Positions 10,863-19,972 of a stretch of 24,113 nucleotides of DNA are shown piece by piece. The stretch comes from Folioceros fuciformis. Lineage: Eukaryota > Anthocerotophyta > Anthocerotopsida > Anthocerotales. The stretch covers positions 27,781-51,893 of the forward strand of contig JBNGIO010006271.1 in assembly GCA_049999805.1 (NCBI GenBank), written 5' to 3'. Position numbers and translations under genes: made by a program. Within the stretch, counting starts at the first letter, position 1. Each line of letters begins with the position of its first letter. The notes below the pieces were generated by a model that did not search any database, was not told the origin of the DNA, and saw nothing but the letters and a program-made list of their open reading frames with translations.

Positions 10863-13800
10863 TCATTCCCCCCACTCGTCGTCATCGCTTAGCTCTGCAT
10901 TCTTCCGTGCAATGTACGCATGTAGCTTTGTAATCTGGATCCACACAGGGAAGAATTTCAACAGTTTGAGACAACAAACGTCGACACTAGAGATCTGAGT
11001 TTGATGACGTTGCTCACCGGAAGAGTGAAAGTTCCACTGTGGGTCGATGTGTCCCCCATCAATGCCAAGGTACAGGTTGTGTTATTCAAAGGATGTTGAA
11101 TGCAATCTACAGTCATCCAAGAGCAGTCCAGTTCCAAAGGTAGTGACGATCAAACCTGCCGGCTTCACTTGACGTCCTGGGTTCCACTGAGCTGTCTTCT
11201 TGGAGTGCCTTGATAAGAGGCTACACAGAGAGGGCATTAGAAGTTATACCTGGCTTGCACACGACGTCTTCAGTTGTTCAGCTATTTCTACAGGCAATCC
11301 AGTTGAAGATCTATGTCATGATTAGATACCTTCTCATGGCTGGCACCTTTCATTGCCAGCCTTCGCATTGTCAAGCTGGAAGCCATCTCTGCGAGGACAT
11401 CGATTTGCTGCGAAGGACATGTGAACAGCATTAGTTGGCCAGACTGGTTGATCATCAACACGAGCTGCCATAGAATGGTGTCCAGAATGATAACCTGAGT
11501 CTTAGATGATGAAGGGCCTTCCTTGTCTGAAGCTCGGGACCCTGAGCTTTGGATGGTTGATGTCACAAGCTTCTCTAAAGAGGCTGATAAATCCTTTGTG
11601 GGTGCAGTCTGTAAAGCTCAGCGACAAATTAGACCAACAAGGAACTCAACAGATTCTGTCTTTCATTCACGTAGTAATGAGATGTACCTTACGCAGCTTG
11701 ATGCCAGGTGAGCGGATTGAAGCCATGAGCGCTGCACGCTGAGTATCTGCAAGTCCATGCAGCCTTGATTTACCTGGAGTTGGCTGCAAGTTGTGCATCC
11801 TAGACAGCAAATGCCAGAGAAGCTCCAACTCTTACCAAGTGCAGGTAGCACAGGAGCTGAAGCCAAAGCGCTCTCAGATTGTCTGGACTTCCCTGGCGTG
11901 AGCACCCGTCTGCTAGGATGGCCAGTTTCTGGCAGAGTATCAGAGCTACCGGCTTTGTCAGCTGGTTTTAAAGGGGATGACTGGACCGATAAGGGAGGCA
12001 AGGGAGGAGGCAAGGGAGGTGGAGGAGGTGGAGCTAGCTGAACTTTCTCCTGCTGCCCATTCTCTTGCTGGTGTGATACTTTGTCCTCTGACTGTCGTGC
12101 AAATAAATCCTCAGCTGCTTAGACACAAGCAGATCAGTGCTGAGGACATGCATTGCCGCAACACACGCAGAAGCTTATTATGAATTCAGAATTTATCGAT
12201 TGCTGCTCACATCTAGGAGCACTGGTTCCTCGTTGTGGATCCAGGGGTTTGACAGGCCCGGCTGGACCCCTTGACGCAGTCCTGAATGATCTGGATGATG
12301 TTGTAACAAAGCTTTTCATTGAACCTGCAACACCCTTGTTATTCTCAGGGCTGCCAGAAACACCAATGACCAATAGCAAGGGCCCAGAAACCAAAACCCA
12401 TCAGGTACCAGCTTTTTTGGGTGAGGAACCACTGTGTGCTGCCGATGGCGCTATCGAGGGAACGTCATCCATCCCACTTTGAGAACCTGGTTGAAGCACT
12501 CATTGATGTCAAGAATCGCATTGCGTGTCTATCGTTTGCATTCATCTGCATCTGCAGAGACCAGGGACGCATCGTACCAGTCCAACTTATGTCTGCGACC
12601 ATCGGCAGGTCAGGCAGAATGGGAGGAAGGGTGAAAGACGGAACCTGCCGAACAGTGGGCTTGAAGCCATACTGATCCATCCCAGCTGCATGCTGCAAAA
12701 GCGTTGTCCTGAATGATTCTCTGACCATTACCACTGCCGCCACTGCGGTTGCTGACCAAGGCCGAAAAACAAAACACAAACTGATTGCATGCACCAGCAG
12801 AGCTAGCATACTTACCATGGAGCCTCCATGAAGAACACTTTGAGGAGGAGCTGGTAAGGCTGGTTGGCTTTGAGTCTCCTCATGAAGCGGCTGGTCTGCA
12901 CCAGCGAGGTTGTCCACCACCCTGTACCTGAATCATTCGACACGCAGAATGAGAACCATCTATGAATCCAACGCTAACCACAAATTTCCAGTAGTTCTAC
13001 GCACTTGTGATAAGGCAGCTCGGTGGAGTTGAACAGCATGATATCTGCCACCGACTTAACATGGGGCGGTACTCCACCAATTCCTTCCTGATGAGGTAAA
13101 GCAGCCATTGAGCACAAAAATTTTAGGTCCTGAAAAGCTACAGTCCACGCCCTTCGACTGTTACCTTCGGTTTCCGGTAGGTCGGCCAACACTCATGACT
13201 AGTCTCCAAGAAAAACCGAAAGAGCTCTAGAGCACCCTGATCTCCGTTTTCCTGGAACATCCACAGCATCGTCCGTTGTCATGTTGCCCAACATAAAATA
13301 CAAGCAAAACAGACATCCAACATGAATGGCTATGTGCAAAGGTACCTGCCCTGATCCCGGCGTCAAATTCATGCTGACAGCAGGCAGCATTTTGTGATCA
13401 CCTGCTTTGTTTCCACCAAACAAGGGAGCAAAATCTGCCTGCTCCGGAGCAACAGCAGGGTACTTGGCACTTGAAAACATGGTTATAGCCCGCTTGCTCC
13501 CAGCAATCGTGTCCAACTTGCTCTGCCACCACCAAAGGCACCTTCAACGCACGTTCCTGAAACCAATGAAGATGCCATGAACCCAGAATTTCGTTTCCCT
13601 GCAAGAATTACCCGGGCTGCTTTAATTCTTCTCGACACTTTCTTCACAGCATGTTGCTCTGCGACAACCTGCACCACATCCCCTCATTCCATCAGCATGC
13701 CACAAACAAGACACAGCTCTTCTCCAATATGGGCACCCCTCCTCCACCGCCACACAATCTCAACTACCCGCTCCTACATCTCCTGCGACAATGCATCTCC

Positions 13801-13917
13801 CGCCCTACAACACACCCCCGATCTTACCCTGTCAGTGATAACATCGAAGATAGTATCTGCAGCATTCTGCAGCTCCAGCAGACTCTGGCAGAGCTGTTTA
13901 TACGAATCCGACTGCAT
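10863..13917 (-). CDS. WASHC1: WASH complex subunit 1 (WASH1) homologue, ARP2/3 activator
   Basis: WASH activates ARP2/3 to build branched actin on endosomes within a five-subunit complex. Proposed minus-strand exons: 13917-13828, 13668-13612, 13522-13346, 13251-13165, 13087-13005, 12927-12816, 12692-12578, 12486-12409, 12324-12211, 12114-11836, 11746-11688, 11608-11495, 11407-11330, 11220-11156, 11036-11018, 10934-10863. They total 1599 nt, or 532 aa plus TGA, with frame kept throughout. Domains in order: helical WAHD1-like start (1-56), the signature GSKRAITMFSSAKYP (57-71), GGVPP...IMLFNSTE (141-160), LPDLP (228-232) and PSIAPSA (250-256), polyproline (333-345), WH2 RAALMASIRSPGIKLRK (401-417), a central-type segment with MASSLTMRRLAMKG (463-476), and acidic tail SDDDEWGE (525-532) with the conserved tryptophan. 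The start at 13917 follows an in-frame stop (13956-13954). The usual residues before the first helix are absent, so a 5' exon may be missing. The 19-bp exon 15 is the least certain. Confidence 0.85.
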
Positions 13918-14225
13918 CTTGCTCCCAGAATTCCAGACCTTGCCCCAGTTTCTTCAGCAAATCTTGCGCAGATGAGCCCTAGACAACATCCCTTTCGCTT
14001 TCCCCATCCAGGAAGTCTTCGAATCGGGTACAGATATATACATATCTCGACCGCACATCTGCCATGCCCCACGTTGCCCGTTTCCAAAGTAGGTGCCTGG
14101 ATACATACTCGGCCAGTCACAGCAGCGTGAAGTGCAAATACGACAAGGCAGTTTTGCCGTGCGGCGAAAGGTCGTCTCGTATACCACTCGCCTACGGATA
14201 ACAAGAGGCAGAAGATCTTGTGGCC
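13918..14225. promoter_or_regulatory. Divergent (head-to-head) promoter region
   Basis: Only 308 bp separate the proposed start codons of the WASH gene (minus strand) and the Rossmann-protein gene (plus strand). Both leaders and both promoters must fit here unless a further upstream WASH exon exists. No clear TATA box was seen at a useful distance for either gene. Confidence 0.6.
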
Positions 14226-16306
14226 ATGGCGTCCGGCGCTGCTCGAGCAGCGTCTTCTTCCCTGTTCGTCTGGCATTCTTACCTCGGACGAGTTGCCAGC
14301 ACCTCCGTCGCCACTTCCACCCGTTACGCTTCCGTTCGCGGCTTCGCCAGCCGCAATTCCGTGACTCTGGTGTTCAGAGAAGGCTTGAGCCATGGCAGGA
14401 GCTCCACTCGGGTGCAATCAGGTTCCACCTGGTAGCCTCTCTCCTGAAGTCACAGGTGTATGGTGGGATTTGTGAGCTTCTGGTTTTTCTTCTGTCGATC
14501 CTCATTTTTTTTGTGTGTGAACTTTGGTGAGCAGGGGTGAGATTTGAGTGCATGCATGTGGGGGTGTCGCTCTGTGCTTGTGTGATGAGAACTGTGTGGA
14601 GGAATCAAAGATCCTTGCTTCTTTGTTTCCCGTGTGTATTGGTGGCGCGGCGTTGAGTTTTATTTAGGTTTCAGATTCCAGTTCAAGCTTTGTGAATCCT
14701 GCCGCCTGGTGGCAAGCAATGTGGATGTTCCTTCTGAATTCTTCTTGAATTCCAAAAATTAATGTAGGAACTCGAGCGTGTACGACACGAGAATGGTATG
14801 GAAGTTTGCAGGTTCGAGACTGAGCGACTGGCTTGGTTGTGTAGGAGGACAGCAAGCTGTTCCTACTCATCAGGAGCTGAACCAGTTTCCGTCGCTGCTC
14901 CAATTGATGTGGAGGCAGAAGTGAAGACACAAAAGGTGCGTTTTGCATCATCTCGTGTTTCCACGGCAAATGATTTGGCTTCCAGTAGGTTTGATGTCAC
15001 TATGAAAGAGGACGAAGAAGAAAATCTCTGAAGTTCATCGTCTTTGGCTACCTCTAGAGATATAGCGGCAACTTTAGGAAATTTGCTGCACTCGATGTAA
15101 AGTACAGGACAGATGAAGAAGCGAAGCTTCATTGTGTTTTAATCTGCTTGCCATTGCAGATTTTGGTGTTGGGAGGTAATGGTTTCGTCGGCTCCCGGGT
15201 GAGCAGGGTCGGAATTGAGCAGGGCTTTGACGTAGTGAGCCTGAACAGGTACACTACGTTTGAGCGCAATGATATACATTTATTGCCTGCGCCTGCCCAC
15301 ACGGCCCCACAAGACGTGGTTTTGGAACGTGCAGATCTGGGCGGCCCGGGTATACTGAACCATGGGTGGAGCAAGTGTCGTGGGTGTCAGGCAAGTCGTC
15401 ACCTCCTTTTAGTGTCTTGAATCACTCATCGCTGCATGTCGCACCTCCCGGTCGGCATGTCAAGGCTTGCCACACCATCTGTTGTGAAATATAGATCGAA
15501 GGAGTTTGGTAGGGTTTGTTTTCCATCACACTGACGGCACTGAAATATGTCTGGACTGTTGGTTACCGTGCAGGGGATGCCTTCAATGTTAAGTGGGATG
15601 AGCTTCTCCAAGGCGTGACTGGAGTGATCTCATGTATTGGCGGTTTCGGTTCCAATGAGCAAATGGAGAGAATCAATGGTGATGCAAACATTGCTGCAGT
15701 TGAGGCTGCAAGCAAGGCAGGTGAGGACCTTACTCCTCAGTGATGCAAGAATTCCAGGTCGGTGAAAAGCGTAGATTGATTCTCGGTATGAACCTGTCAA
15801 CAGGTGTGGCAAAATTTGTCTATGTCTCTGTCCACCGCTATAATCTGCCGGAGTTTGCTCTCAATAACGGTTACTTCAAGGGGAAAAGAAGAACCGAGGA
15901 AGCCATCCTTTCCAAGTTCCCCGGAAACGGTGAGTTTGCCCGGCTGAATTGACATCCACGTGTGCGTGGACAGAACGTGCGCATCTCGGGTTCTGAGGTC
16001 ACCCCTGATGTTGTCTGTTGTCCTGGGCCAGGAGTCATCCTTCAACCAGGTTTCATCTACGGCAAGAGGCGGGTAAACGGTGTGGACATCCCCCTCAACC
16101 TCATTGGTGGGCCGCTTGAAAGGTTGCTGGATAGCACCGAGAAGTTTCTGAAGCCTCTCTCTTCCATACCTGGCTCGGACCTGTTGCTAGCCCCTCCCAT
16201 CAGTGTGGATGAGGTAGCGAAGGCAGCTATCAAATCCATCCTGGACGACACCCTCTTCGGCCTCATCGACATCGCCCAAATCAAGGTGGTTGCCGCCAGT
16301 CTGTAG
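14226..16306 (+). CDS. NAD(P)-binding Rossmann-fold protein (atypical SDR, At1g32220/COQ11-like), organelle-targeted
   Basis: Atypical short-chain dehydrogenase/reductase-like protein, related to plant At1g32220-type proteins and more distantly to NDUFA9/COQ11. Its substrate is not known from the sequence. Exons: 14226-14431, 14812-14935, 15160-15248, 15335-15390, 15574-15720, 15804-15929, 16032-16306, giving 340 aa in frame. The first ~110 residues are rich in Ala, Ser and Arg and poor in acidic residues (MASGAARAASSSLF), typical of a mitochondrial or plastid presequence. The nucleotide-binding motif ILVLGGNGFVGS lies at 111-122. The conserved body follows: SLNRSGRPG, DAFNVKWDELLQGV, CIGGFGSNEQMERINGDAN, VSVHRYNLPEF, GFIYGKRRVNG and SDLLLAPPISVDEVA. 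Intron 4 starts with GC (15391-15392) instead of GT; every other intron is GT-AG. The exon 1-2 junction is the least sure because family conservation gives no guide there. Confidence 0.88.
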
Positions 16307-17887
16307 TGTTCTTTGTGCTTCTTCCTGGCAGAGAAGCCGTGTCTCCTCCTCAAGCTGTCTGTGAACGCCGTCCTCCCGGCCACCTTGCCAACTTTCCAGC
16401 AGTTCCTCGGTTTTCAAATACTGCGCTCGGCAGTAGCAGAGAAGCTCCTGCTGGAGCCGGTGGTGTCTGGAGGATGCCCGGGAAGCTTTCTTCGGTCAGA
16501 TTGTGGCGTGCTAGCAGATGCTTTGGGGGCTGCTCAGGAATGGTATGATGGCACGAATGGACATGCACACCCCGCAATTATGAGTGGCATGGTTGGATGG
16601 CATAGTGCCAGATATTTTGCGGTCGTCCGTGCGCGCATTGTGTTGTATGTCGTGATGAGAGTCTCGTAATCGTAGCGACACTTCAGTAGTACTCCGGGTG
16701 TCGTTGTCCCTTGTCCCTTGTTCTGGGCCATGAGTCACGTCGAAGGAGGGTAAACAGTGTGAAAAGCCCTGAATTGCTGAGGGACGTCGCCGTGAAGGTG
16801 AAATCTGTCTCTTCCGGATCGTTGCCATTCCCTCGCCTCGCTCAGTCCTGGCGAATAAGCTGGCCCTTGTCTCTCAATTTGTTGCGTGCATCGTTCGACA
16901 ACAACCTCGCCAGGTCTCTGTTCCCCGCCTGGTTCTCAACAATTTGAGCACGCAATGGTGTACTAGTGGACTAAGTATGTCATTGAAGGCGTAAAAGTGT
17001 GGTAAAAGTTGGACGAATATAGCATACCGAAACCAGGCTAGAATTTCGAGCCACATGACCCACGATCCCAGTTTAATTATATACATAGGTACCTGCATGC
17101 AAGGCAAGGCAAGGCGGAAGGCAAGGATGTGCAACTGAGCATCATAGGCCGCGTGGACGGATGAAAACTTGTAAGCGTTTTTACCAACAGCGATGGCGTG
17201 CGGCCAACATTCCCTCAAAACATTCTTCAACAAACATGAAATTACCTGCCCCAGTGGCACCGCCACCTCCCTTCCATGCATCTCGTGTATGAAATCTTGC
17301 AACAGTCCCAGTAAATGAACATAGCTGTTGATCGGCTCGCGATAAAATAATGGGCTCACATTTTAAGGGAATCTGGACCGAGTAAGGGTCGGGGGTGGGA
17401 CTGCTTGACACAGGAAACTGGAGCCCAGTAGAATTGAGGTTGAAAGGCCAAGCGTCCATGTTGCCGGAGGACGCAGGCCTCCAATATCCAACTTTTCCAA
17501 GATAAGCCTTTCCCTTGCCTGCACTCCACCGCCATCCTAGTTGCTTGCATCACATTGTTTCAATTTCCGCCGCCCATGCAAATATGCCGTCATAGTATAA
17601 GATCGCATGGCATCCGATTCCCAAAGCAACGGAATGAAACGTGGCACGGGTCATGAAACCTGAGGATGCACCTGGTCCGGAGAGACGTCCACTGATTTCA
17701 CCACGGCAAACCGGATTATTCGGGACTTCTCGTCCCACTCAAAATCACCGTCCTGGTCTTTCTTTGGCCTCCCTAAGTTCCCGCAGGACCTGCATGTGCC
17801 GGGGTCCAGAATGGTGGAATCCGGAAGCGTAAAGTTCTGTGCCACAGAATTGAATCCGATTTTCCGGTCAGGTAAGAGATGCATCCC

Positions 17888-17908
17888 GGGCAGGGCAGGG
17901 CAGGGCAG
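17888..17908. repeat. (GGGCA)4 tract
   Basis: Four tandem GGGCA units. The same motif, read as TGCCC on the opposite strand, recurs at 18441-18490 and 19150-19235. Confidence 0.85.
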
Positions 17909-18440
17909 CGCGGCTTCCCAAGTGCAGTACTGCTACCCTCGGGCGATGATTCCAGACGCTAGAGAGGGGCAAACGCTCTCTGGCTCGGTCTTCACTGGCC
18001 AGGATGCCAGTTTGCCAGCCCAGACTGTACTCTCGGCACATCATTTGTGCGGGAAGCATATGGCTCGGCTGCCTGCCATATGGCACGGACTCTCAGGGTA
18101 AAAGCAATACGTTACCAGGTAGCACCTAGGCAGAAAAAATTCTGTTCGCGTCAGGAAGAAGCGCCTGCAAGTGCCATATCCACATTCGTGTCCACACACG
18201 ATGAAAGCCAAAATACAACGAGCTCCACGAGCAACGAATCCATCAGCTTGGAAACGCGTAGACTATCCTCTTCCCTTGCGGAGCGAGTGGGATAGAGAGA
18301 AAACCCTAGGTCTGGAGTACGAAACCAAACAGGCCGCGGGGCAAGCATGTCACGGAAATTGACAGCAAACGGCAACAGGATTTGCCCGGGGGAGGTAGAT
18401 CCATCCTGACCCGACCTGACCTGACTGACTGACCTACTCT

Positions 18441-18490
18441 ACCCTGCCCCGGGCTGCCCCGTGCTGCCCCGCGCTGCCCTGTCCTGCCCT
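18441..18490. repeat. 10-bp-period CTGCCC tandem repeat
   Basis: Five decamers in phase, each containing CTGCCCC or CTGCCCT (for example GGGCTGCCCC, GTGCTGCCCC, GCGCTGCCCT). The period matches about one helical turn. It lies about 1.5 kb upstream of the PEPCK start. Confidence 0.85.
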
Positions 18491-18956
18491 GCCCTCGCCT
18501 ACTGGCCTGCTGCCGAGTTACTGCTGATGAGCCGTAGCCAGTACACACCTAACTGCATTCATCCATCTCGCATTTCGCTGGAAAGCTCGAAAACGCAGCA
18601 ATGAACGGCATGAACTCGCAAATCAATGTCTTGATCGCATCGGTACACCCGATGGCACAGCAGCGGACACAGCAGACACACAGAAGCATCAAGGTCCTGG
18701 AAGGCGCTCCCGAGTGCCTGCTTCCTGCAACTCCTCCCACCTACTCCGCTCAGAGACATCCCGCGTGAGACGTGACCAGAGACGAGGCGAGACAAGACGC
18801 GGGAGACGCGATTCGCGTTTCGACCGGCCAACTGCGACGGGCGGGCGCACCTGTCAAGCATCCGGTCGTAGCGAGGCGGTCGCTGCCGTCCGAAGGCAAT
18901 AGTACGGTCCGCGCACAGTGTTGCTAATTAAAGACTACGGCCAGGTCGGACGACGC

Positions 18957-19000
18957 TGACGTGGTGGGATCCGGTGCAACGTGGCATCCACATGACGTGG
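18957..19000 (+). promoter_or_regulatory. Cluster of three ACGTGG (G-box/C-box hybrid) elements
   Basis: TGACGTGG at 18957-18964, CAACGTGGC at 18977-18985 and TGACGTGG at 18993-19000 lie within 44 bp and in the same orientation. ACGT-core elements of this form are known binding sites of plant bZIP factors. The cluster is about 310-350 bp upstream of the PEPCK TATA box, so control of PEPCK by stress or nutrient-responsive bZIPs is a reasonable inference. Confidence 0.55.
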
Positions 19001-19149
19001 AACGGAACTAAGGTTAAACTGAAGTAAGAGGCCCACTTGGGCGCCGATTGTCGCGGTTATTTTAAGCGGAGTCGTTTTACCCGGCGAGACAGTCGTACGA
19101 GGCGGAGTGAAAACGCGGAGAAAGGCCCCGTCACCGCCAGCATAGGCTG

Positions 19150-19235
19150 CCCATTGCCCGAGCCGGGCTGGCCGGGCTGCCCGGTCAGCCCGAGCCTAGC
19201 TGCCCTGCCCGAGCCTCTGCCCGCGCTGCCCGAGC
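19150..19235. repeat. GCCCGAGCC/CTGCCCG-rich repeat
   Basis: Interspersed copies of CTGCCCGAGCC-like units make a very GC-rich block immediately upstream of the PEPCK core promoter. It is related in motif to the tracts at 17888 and 18441. Confidence 0.7.
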
Positions 19236-19307
19236 CTGCAAGGCGTTTCCCTTGCAGAGGACACTGCGAGCTCGGTGCTCGCACCAGCCACCAGCAGCGA
19301 GAAGGGC

Positions 19308-19315
19308 TATATAAG
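19308..19315 (+). promoter_or_regulatory. TATA box of the PEPCK gene
   Basis: TATATAAG in a GC-rich setting, the best core-promoter element in the window. Transcription would be expected to start about 25-35 bp downstream, near 19340, within a pyrimidine-rich stretch (TTCTTCTCTCGTCTTCG). This gives a leader of about 630 nt, probably shortened by a leader intron ending at a CACAG acceptor near 19945. Confidence 0.75.
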
Positions 19316-19503
19316 CGGGCCAAGGTGTTACATTCTTCTCTCGTCTTCGACCTCGGCGTGTTTGTGAGTTTGTGATCGCCTGCCTGCTAGGGGGCCTGGA
19401 TCGTGTTCCGTTTCTGCCCGGAGTTCCAGTTCTGGGCGTCAGCCCGGCCTCCGACTTCGGTGTTAATTCCGCGTTCCAGTCGCTGATTTCACGGGGTCCC
19501 CAG

Positions 19504-19528
19504 TTTTTTTTTTTTTTTTTTTTTTTTT
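19504..19528 (+). repeat. T25 homopolymer in the PEPCK leader
   Basis: An uninterrupted run of 25 T residues lies between the TATA box and the start codon, consistent with lying in a leader intron. A second run of 15 T is found in intron 2 (20577-20591). Exact lengths are prone to sequencing error. Confidence 0.85.
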
Positions 19529-19972
19529 GCTGCAGATCCGGGGTTGGGCGGCGGCTTGGCTTTGGCTTCGGCTTCACCACCGTCTGGCCTTTTCCCGTCT
19601 GTCTCCCCACTCCGCTGTTGCGGGACTCGCCCCCGGCTCTGCTGATTCCCCGCACGCCTCTCGCTCTCCGTGTTGGTTCTGGATGAAGAAATAATTCCTG
19701 TGGGAGAGAGAGCCTCATTTCATGGTCTCTTGCGGGAGAGGGAGTAATTTTCAGGCCGGAGAAGTGAGTTGTCTGGCCAGTGAGCCGCCCGACACCACCG
19801 TTTCTGCGTTTCCGTGCTTCAGGGCAGCTCCAGCGCTCGGTTAGTGTTGTGTTTTGCGCTTTTCTGCTTCTCGGTGATGGGTGGAATTGTGGGCTGCTTT
19901 CTGAAGCTTGAAGTTTTTGTGGGTTGGCAATGGGGTGTTTCACAGGTGCCAGTATTTCTCGGAGCAGCGAGA

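Larger units (their letters stand above)
16307..18950. other. Intergenic region upstream of PEPCK
   Basis: It starts with the 3' untranslated region of the Rossmann-protein gene. No further gene was recognised: open frames on both strands are short, motif-free and unspliceable into a known protein. Low-complexity GGGCA/CTGCCC tracts occur here (listed separately), plus an AAGGC run near 17101-17126. Confidence 0.55.

Noticed and set aside
11758-11790. Extra 26-bp WASH exon between exons 10 and 11
   Set aside because: It has plausible splice signals (TCTAG and GTAAAT), but including it breaks the frame into the WH2 exon. Direct joining of 11836 to 11746 gives the conserved WH2.
13088-13164. 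Upstream acceptor (TTTTCAG) for WASH exon 5
   Set aside because: It would leave an intron of only about 35-40 nt, too short for splicing here, and adds residues absent from the family. The CATCAG acceptor ending at 13088 fits better.
13824-14417. Minus-strand open frame of 197 codons opposite the first exons of both divergent genes
   Set aside because: It crosses the WASH exon 1 and Rossmann-protein exon 1 in the wrong frame, has no recognisable domain, and is accounted for by the two real genes.
16313-16669. Plus-strand open frame just after the Rossmann-protein stop
   Set aside because: It is out of frame with the gene and matches no part of the family. It is most simply 3' untranslated sequence.
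19185-19943. Long minus-strand open frame (252 codons) over the PEPCK leader
   Set aside because: It is low-complexity, with a polylysine run that is the antisense of the T25 tract and no family motif. It lies across the PEPCK promoter and leader and is best explained by GC-rich composition.
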